The notes: generated from the letters alone by a model not told the origin. A stretch of 64,000 nucleotides of DNA from Azadirachta indica (GCA_022749755.1 CM040450.1:6500913-6564912); one strand, 5' to 3'; shown: positions 49,521 through 62,635, counted from the stretch's first letter. Numbers and translations: made by a program.

Positions 49521-49702
49521 CATAAAATCTTATATCAATTATACACTATTAGATATTGACACATCCAACAGTTGAAATTGCATCTTACATATACATTAAT
49601 TATGAATGTATTAATTATACATTAATTATATAGTCAGATGTAATCTCAACCGCTTGAATGTACCAATATCCAACGATGTGTAATTGATGTAAGATTTTGT
49701 AT
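49521..49702. mobile_element. foldback MITE-like element
   Basis: The left arm begins ataaaatcttatatcaatta and the right arm, reverse-complemented, begins tacaaaatcttacatcaatt. Arms of about 65 bp pair along their length through a short AT-rich loop. There is no coding capacity. A second, more diverged member of the same family lies at about 54154-54320. Confidence 0.75.
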
Positions 49703-49734
49703 ACAATAAAAAATTGTTGATCCTACCCCTTAAA

Positions 49735-51255
49735 AAAATATTATAATAATTAAGGATATGATGTAGCCCTTAATTTTTAGAAAAAGAACAAATACACTTA
49801 AATTTTTAGAGCCTGTTAGATGTCCTTCAGTTTAGAAAAAATAAAAAAATATTTTTTAAGTTTTGAGAAAATAGGAATATACAACTAAACTTAAAAGCAT
49901 GTCATTTTGAAGTGTTAGAATATTATTGTTTTAATTCTTAAATTTAATCAAAATAACAAAAAAAGGTATAATTTTCTCATTATTGACAATCCAATCCCAA
50001 TTATTTCTATTATATTTAGGACTAAAATGTTAAACTTCTTTTAGGTTTATTTTTGTTGTTATTTTTAAAAAACCTTCAAAATAAAAATATTATTTATTTA
50101 AATTAAGATACTAACAATAAATGTAGATAAAATTATATACTAGAATACTCCTAACCTTCTTTTTTTCTTTTTTCTTTATTGGAAATGATTTACTATGAAA
50201 TGACCATAATAATTTGTAGATAAAATATGTATAATATTTTATTTAATATATATTTAAAAATTATATTTGTTTTATTGTATTTTCTTAAAAAAATTGTCAA
50301 GCACATAATTAAAGAATATATAAATATATACTATATTTATTACAAATAAAGATAATCAAAATTCTCTTTTAATTTTTTTTTATCAAAACTATATTAAACT
50401 ATTAGAATATATATATATATATATATTACCCAGTCCATTAACACAACAATAAATATAGTTCGTATATTATAATTTATTATTTTTGTTTTATTTAAAATTT
50501 TTCTTTTTCTTTCTAATATTCTATAAATACTCTTAACCTATTTTTTTGGAAAATAATTATTTACATTTTTTCTACTTATTATTAATATTTAATTTGAAAT
50601 AAAAAATTTAGTGTTTTTTCAAAAGTCAAAGAATGTAGAGAAATATGTAAATAAATTGGATAAACCTATGTAAGTGTTTTATAGTAAAAAAAGGAATCAT
50701 AAATTATACCATATGAATTAAATTTTTTATTATATAAAAAATAACGCAAATTTTTAAATATATATTAAATAAAATATTATACATATTTTTTTTTTTTTTT
50801 AAAAAAAAAGGAACAACACATGCTAAATTATTACCAAGAAAGTAAAAAAAAAAAGGTTAGGAATATTTTAGTATATAATTTATCCAAATTTATTGTTAAT
50901 ATTTTAATTTAAATTAAAAATATTTTTGTTTCTAACTTTAAAATTAATAAAATAAAACAAATTTTTTAAAATTTAACATTCTAGTCCCAAATATCAAAAT
51001 GTTAGAAACAAAGGGGTCTGGATTGTTAATAATGAAAAAAGCATATTTTTTGGTTATTTTGATTAAATTTAAGAACTAAAATAATAATATTTTAAAATGT
51101 CAAACTAATGGAAGTTAAGTTTGGGAGTGGTATCTTCCTATTTTCTCAAAACTCAAAGAGGTATTTTTCTATTTTCTCAAAACACAAGAAAGTATCTAAT
51201 ATTCTCTAAAAACTTAGGGGTATATTGCAATATCTCTAATAATTATAAAAAAAAA
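49735..51255. mobile_element. 1.5-kb element with inverted repeat arms of about 500 bp
   Basis: The left arm (about 49735-50270) and the right arm (about 50735-51255) are inverted copies, imperfect but colinear. Both contain gttttgagaaaatagga, attcttaaatttaatcaaaa (ttcttaaatttaatcaaaata in the other arm) and, nearer the centre, tatttaatatatatttaaaa. The centre has (AT)n at about 50407-50425. No transposase is visible. The architecture fits a non-autonomous long-TIR element (Mutator-like or foldback). Target duplications cannot be read because both flanks are A-rich. Confidence 0.7.
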
Positions 51256-51409
51256 AAAAACTAATTATTTAAAAAAAAAATTTTAATAAATGTGATTGTG
51301 TTTGATTATTTTTAAAATACATCATTTAATTTATAATATTTATTAAATAATTCACATATTATTTTCTTAAAAATATAAGTTTTAAAAAGTATTTCGATTT
51401 CAACTCTTA

Positions 51410-52150
51410 ATGCTAAATTTTAATTGTATATTCTATATCATGGGAGAAACTTAGACCTCTATGTGGCATCTTAAAAAGTGTCCATGAAGAATGTTGTAAT
51501 GACATAGACGATGTATTATTAGGAGATGCGTTACCACATCTATAGAATGACAAAAGACTAGTATCGGACATCACAAATGGTAAGGCCCGAAACCACAAAC
51601 CGATCCATAAGGATGACATAGGATCAATAATGTGGCAAGTGGAATCTCCAAGTCGTTGATTCATTAGTGGTAGGACTCATAGCTAAAAGTCCAAAATCAT
51701 TTACGATTTAATTTAAGTAACTTGGGTAAATATAAACCACAATATATCAATACCGAAGTGACATGTAAGATGAAACCAACTTCGTAACCATTAGGAATTG
51801 GCCACGAAGTAAGATGGGCGATAAAAGTTTCTTCTTATTAAGTGAAGGGCACGTGGGGAAGAGAATACAAGTGAAAACTTGCTCTCCTCGTCGCATGTGA
51901 ATAGTGTGGTTCACGTGACAAGCACATGGGATAAATTTTATGCACCATCCTTACCTATATAAACCTCAAAGCATCTTCAAAGAAGGTGAAGTTCACTCTT
52001 CTTTCCAAAATACACACAGTCTCTCGTATACTTTTGTCACAAGGTGAAGTTGAGAAATTGTGTTTGTTGATTGAAACTCTGCCTACATGGTGCACGCGTG
52101 GCAGTGAGCAAAATTTTAGTGTCAACACACTATTTTGATTTGTTGTATCT
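51410..52150 (+). promoter_or_regulatory. orphan promoter-like or solo-LTR-like segment
   Basis: This is a less AT-rich island. Two G-boxes (CACGTG at 51850-51855 and 51912-51917) are followed by a TATA box tatataaa at 51956-51963, with a plausible start region near 51990. No coding gene follows on the plus strand for several kb. A short G-rich word, tggtgcacgcgtggcagtg at about 52089, lies at the downstream edge. This could be a retroelement LTR or a leftover gene promoter. The 83-codon minus-strand frame at 51413-51664 has no recognisable domain. Confidence 0.4.
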
Positions 52151-53759
52151 TGTATAGGGTGGTGATTTTGAAATTATGAAAATTTGTTGGATAAAAATTT
52201 ATCTTTTAAGAATGAGTTTATTTAACAAGGAAAAAAGACCTTTTAAAGTATTTAAAAAATAGGTGTAAAAGAATATTTTAATACTTATGATCTAAACAAT
52301 TAGTAGTATTACATATACAAACTTATTGGTACAAATAAAAAAAAAAAAGGCTTATATATAGTAGTGTTGTGTTGTTACCGCATATTCTATACATTTTTAT
52401 TAGATTAAAAAATTATATAGAAGTTAAAAAATAAAATAAAACATACTTGTTATATGGCAAATAATATAATACTATCACGTCCATTTGTTTGAATAAGAAT
52501 TTGTAGAAAAATTTGCATTTATAATATACTACTGTTAAAAAAAATAGTGTTGAAAATATTTTAATGGATTTAAATAACCTCAATATTTTATTTTTCCTAA
52601 TTTCATGATTATATTATGTAAAACTAGAAGAGAATGTTTATTATTTAATAAATATAAATTTAAAAGTTGAATCGCCCTTACAAAAAATTAGAGAGAAATT
52701 AGTTTAATATAGCAATAATATTAGAGATATAAATTTTTATATTATTGTCATATATCTCAAGTTATTTATTTCATCAATCTTTAAAAGACTCGATTCGAAG
52801 GCTATACTAAATTACATTTAAAGTTAGACCTATATGAAATTGACTTAATACAATTTTTGGTGAGAATTTTGCTTTATATTGGATTGCAATAAAATCCAAA
52901 CCTAATTTTGATATTTTTTTTTCCGAACCTGACCCACATCCCCGATAGGTCAAGTTTGGATCGTGCAATTTGCCTAGATTATATTAAATAAAATATATTT
53001 AAATAATAATAAATACATAAAAAAATTTAATTTTTATTATTTTATTACCCAAGATTTGAGACTTTTATTAAATGAGAAAAATTGATTAAGATAAAAATAT
53101 TAAAAATATTTTATAAGTTTGAAATTTTAAATGTATCTACCATTGATAACAACATGTCAATACTATTTTTTTAATGTTCATTGTAAATTATTGTCATCCA
53201 TTAAAGTCATCGTTGATATTATTAGAATTTTTAATAATTGATCTATACACTAATATAATTATCATTTTCACTTGAGCCACATTTGCTGAAAAATAGAAAT
53301 TGAAATATCACCAACTTTAGAATCACAATGACATAATTAATAGTAAGTGAATTTGCAACACCGATGACTATTTTCTTTATCACCAGCAGATTTACACAAT
53401 TGTGACAGCGGCGTCTCTTCAATTGTTATCATTTAACGATAGTGTTGTGGTGACAACTTTGTTCTTTTTTTTTTTTTTTTCTTCTGAATGCACATTACAT
53501 ATTTATATCAGAACTCTACTAAGAGGGTGATAACTATATTCTTTAGTTTTTTGTAAATGATAGCTTGATAAGTAAAAATATTTACACTAATTTGTAAATT
53601 AGAAAATGAGCATTTTCAGTGATTTTACCAAACGTATATGACCAATAGCAAGCACATGGACAACGGCAACTAGCAAGGGAGATAGTGATAGCTGAAACAA
53701 AAATATAATTATTTAAATTAAAATGTTAAAATAAATTTGTACAAATTAATATGTCAAAA

Positions 53760-54020
53760 TATTTTTAACCCTCTTTTTTTTCTTTCTTAATAATATTTAA
53801 TATGTAATAATCATAAAAACTATTAAATAAAATATGTGTAACATTTATTTAATATATATTTAAAATTATATTATTTTCATTATATTTTCTTGAAAGATTA
53901 TCAAGCATATAGTTAATATAAATAAAAGAAAACATAAATCATACCATATTTATTGCAAATAATAATAATCAAATTTTTTTAAAAAAAATTTTACTCAAAA
54001 TTAAATTAAAATATTAAATA
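53760..54020. repeat. partial second copy of the inverted-repeat element interior
   Basis: Direct-orientation similarity to 50155-50420: both share tatttaatatatatttaaaa, a ttgtattttctt or ttatattttctt word, atcaagca(t/c)ata and atatttatt(g/a)caaat in the same order. It lacks the flanking arms, so it is a fragment. Confidence 0.6.
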
Positions 54021-54153
54021 AGAATATAAAGGTGTGTATAATTATCAATTTTATTGACATAACACTAAATTTAATTCATAGTCTAACATTAAATCAAGTA
54101 GTTTGTCGATAATATTTTTTTTATACTATATATGTGTGTGTAGATAACTCCAT

Positions 54154-54320
54154 ATTTTTTATACATTATTTATTAATTGTTTAGATCATACACCTCTAAT
54201 GGTTAAAATTCAACCTAGTTTATGCATTAATTATAATACATTAATTATATGTGTTATATTTAATTTTAATCGTTAGAAATGTTTAAATCTAATTATCAAT
54301 AAATGATATAAAAATATATA
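54154..54320. mobile_element. foldback MITE-like element, diverged second copy
   Basis: The arms pair around a centre of gcattaattataatacattaa: taatggttaaaattcaa on the left against the complement of aattttaatcgttagaaa on the right. The centre and arm layout match the element at 49521-49702. Confidence 0.55.
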
Positions 54321-55134
54321 TATCGTATGGGGCTAATAGTGGAAACTAGATTTAATATTATGTGAAGTCAAAATGTAAGGATTCAAAATCTGTTAGGGTG
54401 AAGACAAGAAAAATAAAATTTAAAGGGTAAATTAATACTTTTACTTCAAAATTTCAAAATTTTTAAAAGCTAAATTAATATATATAAATATATATGTATG
54501 TATGTATGTATGTGTATTGACATCACCATCCAATTCTTTGTCGATTGTTATCAACTTACCAACTAATTTGGTCTCTTCTGCGAAGGAACCGTTGATAGGA
54601 CTACATTCATAGTTGTCTCGTCACATAGTTTTCTCAAGAATAAATATCAAAGCAAACAACAAACACAAGAAGAAGAAGAAGACGATTCGCAATAATTTAT
54701 CCATTGAGCTATAATAAAATATGAGTAACAAAAATCATAGAAAGTTGATTTGCCCCATTACATTACAAGTATACATTAATATTATTAAACAATCAATAGC
54801 TGTTGGTTCTTTATGCATTCGGCCCATGTGGTTCAAGGACCCCACCAATACAATTAGCCGGACTCCACAAAGACTTGCTTTAATTTCTTAATTACATGTA
54901 CAACTTTGCAACTATCAATAAAAATTATGCATTATTGCTACTTCACAAAGAGAGAATTTGTTGTATGGGTCCCAAATTTTAAAGGGTACCCAATTGTTTT
55001 TTTTAACAACCCCCACAAAAAATAAGGGTGCCCTACACCCTCTTTTAGTTGGGACAAAGACCCTTAAAATAGGGATAAAAATATATATGTATATCTTTAT
55101 ATACTTGTACTTTGTTTGAAGGGCGCTACTATAA

Positions 55135-56169
55135 TTATGACCCAAAGGGTGCCCTATGAGGTATGCCTTTTCTTCTACTCTTTGTAATTGAAGGAGATTT
55201 ACGAGTTGTACGTTGGTAAATTATGTCTTGTTGTGAACCCCCTCCTTCTCTTCTTTCCATTAATGTCTCATTCTTAACCTCCAAGATAAAGCTTGCATTC
55301 CCATTTCTCTTTATTCCTGTAAGCTAAGTAATTCAATGAAAAGATTATCATAAATTTTTATAGATATTTAATCCACATTGTTGGGTTGTTATGATGGAAA
55401 TGGTGATGATATATGTGCAATATCAACATGATAATGATGATGAATGGTGGGTGGTTGTGATGGTGATGGTTTAGAAATGCAAGTCATGCAAGATGCAACC
55501 GTGGCCACATGATTTTGATCATGATCACGATCATTGATTGATTGATATCGATAAGAACAATGTGAAGCACGCAAGAATCCTAACCTTACATCCCAATGAA
55601 CAGAAACGAAATGGGTCCAAAGGCTTCTCCCACAGATTTCACAAATGTGAGCAACTCCTTTACTGTTTCTTGGCTGACGCCTTTCGTTCAGAAACAGAAC
55701 TCTCGCACTGTTTATCACATACGTCTGTACTCCACTTGTATCTAACACTTTTTCAATTTCCGCAACTCTCACTACATCATGATATGATGACCTTCTTATC
55801 TGCAAATCAAGTTAAACCCAATAAAATATAAATCATCTTACAAATAATGCCCTAGAAATGAATGTGAAATGCGTATATATACACATATATACCTGAATTA
55901 CATGATGATCTTGGTGCTTGGAAGAACGGCAGTAAAAGCAAAATGCGTCGCCATGGCAATCTAAGCAATACATGTTGCATTCACTTCTTGCAGCGTCTCC
56001 ATGTGTGCGGCAGACGGTGAAGAATGCCGTCGTCAGCAGTGACTCTAGCCATGGTGGCACAGCCGACGGCGTTGTCTCCTGTTAACGCAGAAACTAATTG
56101 AAGTGTATACAAGAGAGAAAGAAGAAATCAAACGGCAGAAAAGATAGAGAAAATGATTGACATTACCAT
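55135..56169 (-). CDS. PLATZ zinc-dependent DNA-binding protein, 4 exons, one-base lesion in exon 3
   Basis: PLATZ proteins are plant-specific zinc-dependent regulators that bind A/T-rich DNA and repress transcription. Exons (minus): 56169-56167 (ATG only), 56078-55893, 55799-55585, 55323-55135. The protein starts [16 protein letters not shown] and continues [36 protein letters not shown] and HQDHHVIQ, then [33 protein letters not shown] and CEICGRSL. Exon 4 gives [12 protein letters not shown] and ends [11 protein letters not shown], a typical PLATZ terminus. At 55619-55621 the expected Leu-Leu-Asp is broken: one T is missing, shifting FRFCSLGCK out of frame. Without it the frame reads through intron 3 to a stop at 55389. 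With one base restored the CDS is 594 bases (197 residues) and all junctions agree. Confidence 0.9.
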
Positions 56170-58550
56170 TTTAAAGCCAGGAAATTTGCTGTAATGGCGT
56201 AGTTGATGATCAAGAGAAGGGAAAGAGAAGAGGCAGTAGAGAGAGGGGTAGAATGATGAATTAGCTGCAACTTTTAGAATTCAACAGCAAAGCAATAGCT
56301 GATAAACAAATGAGGCAATGCTAATTGGGGGAAAATCAACGTCTCAGATTGACTGTGGTGGCCGAAATTGATCAACAACCGTTGGATTGATAGAAAAGGA
56401 GATAGGTGAGTTGTGATGCTTACGCTACTTTGGATCTTCTTTGCGTCTCTCTACGTAGGTATTAACACTACTAGGTTTGGGTTGGCCAATTGGCTACGCA
56501 TGATCAATTGTTTCACACAAAACATCCTTTTCACAAACATGTGACACGTTTGCACAAACGTCCACGTGGCATGATCAGGACGGTTTCTTTTTTGTATATT
56601 GGGACCCACGTAAGTTTCAGTTTCTTGCCGTGAATGCTCAAGATTGAGAGAAAATTGGTTAACCAGTGATGCCCTTTTCACAATCTCTCTACCATGGAAG
56701 TATTTGGAAATGTGATTAATACGTAATCTGATAGCTACGATTGAAACAAATAACTATACCACATCCTCATCAATATGTATGCAAAAAAATTTGTATAAGA
56801 GTCCGTATTCATAGTATTATTATTAAAGAAATTTAAAAGACGTTTAAAATACATTGTTTGACTATAATTTATTGTAATTATTAACACAATTTATCATAAT
56901 TTTAAAAATAAAGGTACATATATAATAAGATTTTACTAGATTAAAGATATTCTAGATACACATATTTCGAGTTTTTTAGGACAAAAATGATATTAAGTAC
57001 CTTCATTTTAAATCAAAATACTAAACGATGAAATAGTACATGAGTTAAGTTATTTTATGTTAATATATACCCTAAAAGAAAATTTTACAAAATATAAAAA
57101 TGAGACTTAATATTAAATGTGATCTTATCATACACACAATGAACATTTTGTTATAAAATTTTCAAAATTTTTGGGCAAAATCACATTTGCTTTTTATTGA
57201 TATAAATTCCCATCATTTTGACAACATAATGTTATAAATCCATCTATGAGATTGTTAATTTACAACATTAGTATTATATATATTACACGAGCGTATGGTC
57301 GTAATTTTTCTAATCATATTTTATGAATCAATACATATTAAATTTGGATTAAAACTACATTTAACACTAAGTATTATTGTTGTTACATCTTAACTATATA
57401 TAATTTATGACATAGACCCAAAATAAAACATTAATAACAATAAACATTTCCTTAACTAGTTACTTTGCTTACCATGAAACAAAATTTAACGAACCCATTC
57501 CCTAATTGAAAAGAGAACGTAAGATCAAATTCAGAACATTATCATTATTGATTTCATTCCTGTATCATAAATTTTTCCTTTATAATAACATTTAAAAAGA
57601 GGGTTAATTAATTTTCAGACACCTTTGTACTCAAATTTGGGCAGCATGTCTTTATCAAAAGGTATATAATTTAATTAATTTTCGGTTAAATAAAATAATG
57701 AGAGACCAAGTCTTCATTAGATAAAATAAACTTTTGGTAGCTACATCAATTTTATACTCATATTACGAATAATATTGAGCTGTTTACATTAATTAATTTT
57801 CTTTTTTAGGCCGCCACAAATATTAATTAATTTGTATATGGTAGTTAGGTTGGTGGGTTCCAGCGTTACACAGCAAGGAAAACATCACTTCGATCACGAC
57901 AATTATTTGATGTAATTTATGTATTAGAAGAAATTAATTATATAATTAATTTGGGTTAGAAAGGTTCAATATTATCCTAATCACGTAATAAGATTATCAA
58001 AATGGTATAATTAGCGCAGGTATCATTAGGTATAATATGAAAGTTCTAATTTTAACTAAGATTAAGAATTTTCAAGTACGAATTTTTGTAAATTTTAAGA
58101 ATAGGCATTGGTAGTTTTTAATACAAAAAGTGCGCTAGAAAAGATGTTCAATAATTAGAGTATATACAAGAATATTTATAATAAATTTGCATAATTTTTA
58201 AAAATTGTTACAAAAGATAAATATTTTTATAGTTCGCTTAAAAGCATATTTTTAAGAAAAAGTTTTACATAAAAATGAAAACCTCAATTATAAAACACCC
58301 TAATGATACTTGAATTTGAAATGATTTGAGAATGTTGAGTGTACTTCAAACCACTTGAATTACATTTAGAATATAATTAAATACACATTTTAGTTCTAAA
58401 ATTAATTAAGTAAAATTTATCATTTAACTTAATTTTAATTTGTAAATTTTGAGAAAAAAAAATAATATAGAATTTTTTAACTATTAAATAATTATGAAAG
58501 AGAGAGTGTCGTAGTAATTATAAAAGGGGCAAAAAAAAAAAATGGCGGAA
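56170..58550. other. PLATZ upstream region, then AT-rich intergenic DNA
   Basis: The first 550 bases are GC-richer and probably hold the PLATZ promoter and 5' UTR. A palindromic G-box ccacgtgg at 56562-56569 lies about 390 bases upstream of the ATG. Beyond 56750 the DNA is AT-rich without visible genes. Confidence 0.55.
56562..56569. promoter_or_regulatory. G-box palindrome upstream of PLATZ
   Basis: ccacgtgg is a perfect palindromic G-box core for bZIP, bHLH and PIF-type factors. It is upstream of the minus-strand PLATZ gene and is the only one in this flank. Confidence 0.4.
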
Positions 58551-58860
58551 AACGAATCAAAAAAAGGTGGCTGGCTTCAAGGGCAGAACTAGAAATTTGT
58601 AATTGGTGGGCCAAAATTTTTAAAAAGTAAATAGTTGACTTAAATTTTAAAAATAATTAATAAATTAAGAGGTAAATAAATAATTTTGTAAAGTATTAGG
58701 GTTAAATATATATAAATCTTGGGCCCAAAGTATAAATATTATTATAAAAATTTAAAAAAATTATGGGACCAGTGGCCAATCTAAAATATAAATATTATGG
58801 TCCTCTAGACTCGGCTAGCGCTCCGCTAATAGCTGGCTTTATACTACTGCAAGCCACTTA
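58551..58860. repeat. probable dispersed repeat
   Basis: A less AT-rich block begins ggcttcaagggcagaac and includes gtgggccaaaattt and tgggcccaaagtataaata. It ends near ctcggctagcgctccgct. This wording is common in plant transposon-derived repeats, but I cannot name the family or fix its ends. Confidence 0.4.
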
Positions 58861-61800
58861 GCCAAATCTTAGGGTCTAATTGCAAAACGTAAACAAGTAT
58901 TCTTATTAAAGAAAATTTTATTAGGATATTATTAAGAGATTAATAAATTTAGAGTAAAAACCAACTTAGATGCTTGTACAATCTTATGAAATTTTTTATA
59001 ATAGTATTATATATATACAAGTTTTTATAAAAATTTTTCTGTACAAATTTATACAACAACTGATATAGTATAATTATATTATTATCACGGGTTTGATATA
59101 ATTTATTTTCTTTTTTTTTTGTTAATTTTATATATCAAGAGTGCCCAAATCTTTTAATGCGATACACTAATTATGGGAGTTTGTTAAAAAGAGTCCTACT
59201 TTTTAACAATTTGTGAAAGATGCCAAAGGAGGTGTGAGACAAAGGGAAAAAAAAAAAGACCCAACTTAGGGTTTGTCCACCTTCTCTAAAAGCAATTCTC
59301 TCGTGAAATTAAAGTTAGAAGGAGAAACAAAACTACAAAAGGCATCTATATATGTTTTGATTTTGGATGCAATGGATGTTAAAGCATTCAACCCAAATAA
59401 AAAACAAAAGTACACATTAAAGAAGATAGAGATAATACTATTCTTAGAGAAAAAAAAGTAGAATTTAATTGAGAAAACTAAGTTCATTCAGTAAAAATTT
59501 ATAAATTTAAAAGGTTATTAATTATTACTATGAAAAGAAAACAATTGAGTCAAATATCAACTTGCAAATTAAAAATAATAGTATTATATATATAACTGAC
59601 AAGATAATAGGGTATTATTGTCACAAGTTTTTCATTTGTATATAAGTAAAGGAAAATAAAAAATATAATAGTGTTACATAGCTTGTATAATTAGAGATTC
59701 ACGTAACTTTTAAAACTGTTAGGATGTATTTTCAATAATTTTTTCTTATTTTTTTAAAAACAATAAATAAGGGTTGTTTTTTTTTTCTTTTTCTCTTTTG
59801 TCTTAATACTTAATTGCTGAATTTATTTATTTTAGATAATTAAATATGTTTTCTTTTTAACTTAATAACAATTTTCAAAAACCGTTTTCCTAAAAGAAAA
59901 AGTCATTTTTTTACTTTTTGATTGAATCTAAAAATGTAACTAATTCTATTATATATCTTTCTATAAATACATATCACACTAAAAAAAATTCAAATTCACA
60001 TATTTATATTTATTTAAAATTTAGAGTAAGTCAAAATTTAGTTAAAAAAAATCTAAGTAAAATAAAAAAAATTAAGTGTCATGTTTTTCAAAATTCATTT
60101 TAAAATAAGTTTATTTTTTATTTATCTTTCACCATTTTAAAAAATATATTTCTAAAATAATTACAATTTTTTGGTGAAAATAACTACTCTATTTATTTTT
60201 TAAAAAAAAATACCAAATATTTTCTCATTTTTTATTTTAAAATATTATTTTTAATGAATAAAAGAAAATGTATTTCTTAAAAAATATTTTTATAATTTTT
60301 AAAAACCCCATTTTACATTCATATATTTCTAGAATTACTAAATCCCAAATATTTGTGAACTAAACCAAGCAAGAAAAGAAGAAATTTAACTTTTTTTCAA
60401 TAAAAAATAAAAATTACAAATTGAAAAGAATTTAGGATTTAGATCAATGATAGGAACATGGGAACGTAATTCATGGCCAAATTTGAGCTGCAAATTTAAT
60501 AAACTCATGATCCAATTAAAAAACTTAACAATTAAAAAAAAAAAAAAAGTAATGTCACCATCACTTCTTGTCTTATTATCTTACGTTGCCACATGGGGAT
60601 CTTAAAGTACGGCGTCGCACTAGTATTGAAAAGAGAAATGAGACCTATAGGAAAAGCAATGTTAAAGCTTTTATACTCTTGCATCTAAATGAAGTTTATG
60701 TTATTAATTTTAACATTGACCAATCAGTTAAAAATTAAAAAGATATAAAAATAAAATTTTAAAAAGAATAGAGAAATAAATCTTTGCTTATTCTTTCTAT
60801 GAACAGTTAAGAATAATATATACTGTATATTTTTACTCTTAAAATAAGAGTATGTTTCAAATCATTCAAATTATTAATAAAATTTAATGTTCGAGTGTTT
60901 AGAAAGAAGTATGTTAATTTTTTTCAAAATAAAATTATCTTCGTTTACGTCTATGTTAGTGTCAATTGATGTCAACTATCCAACCATTCTTGATACACCA
61001 CATTTTGAAATGTATTTACAGTATGTAGAAAAATACCAACTACTTGGCAAATACACATAATTTAGGTAATTATTAAAAGTAGACAATTTTAATTTCGTTT
61101 CAAATCAAACTCTTAGACAATCAAACCAAATTTAGTTAGTTTGAGTCGATTCAATTTCAATTTGATTTTGTTTTGATTTTATTTTGATTTTAATTTTGTT
61201 TTAATTTGTTTTGGTTCAAGTTTGGCACGGTTTTAGTTTGTTTTAATTTAGTTCTTAATTTTCTAATTTTTTATACTATAAATTTTTATTTTAAAATCTT
61301 TTAAATAATTTTTAAATTTCAATTCAAAACTAAATTATATCAATATTCTTAATTTGTAAATCAAACTAAAGTACAATTAAAATAATAGTATATAATTAGA
61401 CTGAACCGCTCTAACTAATTAGTTAAGATCGGACTAGTTTCATTCGGTTATATTACCCGACACTAATAATTACTCTACCTAATATAATAATCACGTTAAA
61501 ATTACTTATGTGTTAGATGAATAAATGTCCATAACTATTTCACCATAAACTTAGAAATAAAAGTATCAAAAATTAAAAAAAATATTTTAAATAATATACT
61601 TTATACTATTACGCTATTATATAATATATAAAAAGATCTTTACACAAACAAAAACGCTTGTTAACATAAGTTTTTTTTTTTATTTTTTGATACCTAAATT
61701 TGTGTAACACTTTATTGACTTGATCATAAAAAGATTATCGCAAAAAATAATTCTAGTACCTTTAACCATTTGCTAGTGGTGTAAAAAGAAAAAAGCCGAT

Positions 61801-62324
61801 GAATTCAAAAGTACACGTTCATGTGTTTAGATTGAGCTAAAGTGGCCTTTTTTTTTTTTTTTTTTTTTTTTTCTTTTTTCACTCAATACAAATTGAGTAT
61901 GATAGCATTAGTATCTTTTCAGATATCAACAAATTTGCATGTTGATCCAATTTAGTGGAAAATTAGATATTAACTAGTAACAATATATGATGTACATGTA
62001 TTCCTTTTTGTATTCAAGAAAATTTAAACAAAAATTATCATCGATCAATTCAATTAATTTGACAACTCAAACAAGTTCAAACTAATTTAATTATTTTATC
62101 ATTAATTTCTATTTTTAGAAACAAACTCAATTTAAGTTTTTAGTTTCACAATCAAACTTATTTCTTTATTAATTACCTCAACATATTCAACGCTGTTGTG
62201 TTACAAAATTAAATAAAATAATAAAAAAATAAATATAATAGTAATTAAAAGTGACAATTTTTCATTCCATATAATATATGAGTTTGAGAAACTCATCTAA
62301 TTACCTGTTTATTTTGATTTTTTT
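58861..62324. other. AT-rich intergenic DNA, no gene seen
   Basis: Only short, low-complexity frames occur. Notable features are a T/G-rich gattttgttttgatttta tract at 61155-61250 and a poly-T run at about 61848-61871. The short frames at 59266-59487 and 59918-60103 match nothing I recognise and are Lys/Asn-rich, as chance AT-rich frames are. Confidence 0.6.
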
Positions 62325-62635
62325 ATTAGATAAAAGGATTTTTTTTTAATATTAAAGACCCTAAATTTTTATGTATAGTTGGTTGATACTAAAATAGGAT
62401 TAAAAATTAAAAAGGTAGTTTTCTTTCGATAAAAGAAATCAAATTTTAGACTTTTCACAGGATATATTTTTTAAGTCTTAAAATATTAAATTATCTAAAA
62501 TACTTTTATTTTATTTTAAAGATTTTTTTTTTTATAATATAATTTTAAAAACTTATTTATTAAAATAATTATATAATTTTTTTTTTAAAAAATATTTATG
62601 ATAACCAAATAATTAATAATTTTTATAATAAAAAA
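62325..62635. repeat. dispersed repeat, copy B (pair with 49009-49320)
   Basis: Same orientation and order of shared words as copy A, with an insertion of about 50-60 bases in the first half. Non-coding. Confidence 0.65.

Larger units (their letters stand above)
52151..54880. other. AT-rich intergenic DNA with repeat fragments
   Basis: No gene is visible. The segment at about 53760-54020 resembles the left arm interior of the 1.5-kb inverted-repeat element (50155-50420). A foldback element lies at 54154-54320. A (TATG)n run is present near 54490-54512. Confidence 0.55.

Noticed and set aside
51413..51664. Minus-strand 83-codon frame as a gene
   Set aside because: No known domain, lies in an LTR-like or promoter-like island, and has no plausible exon partners.
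54915..55145. Minus-strand 76-codon frame downstream of PLATZ
   Set aside because: Mostly low complexity; it overlaps the end of the PLATZ last exon in another frame.
56451..56681. Minus-strand 76-codon frame upstream of PLATZ
   Set aside because: It lies in the promoter region, has no family match and cannot splice in frame to the PLATZ start.
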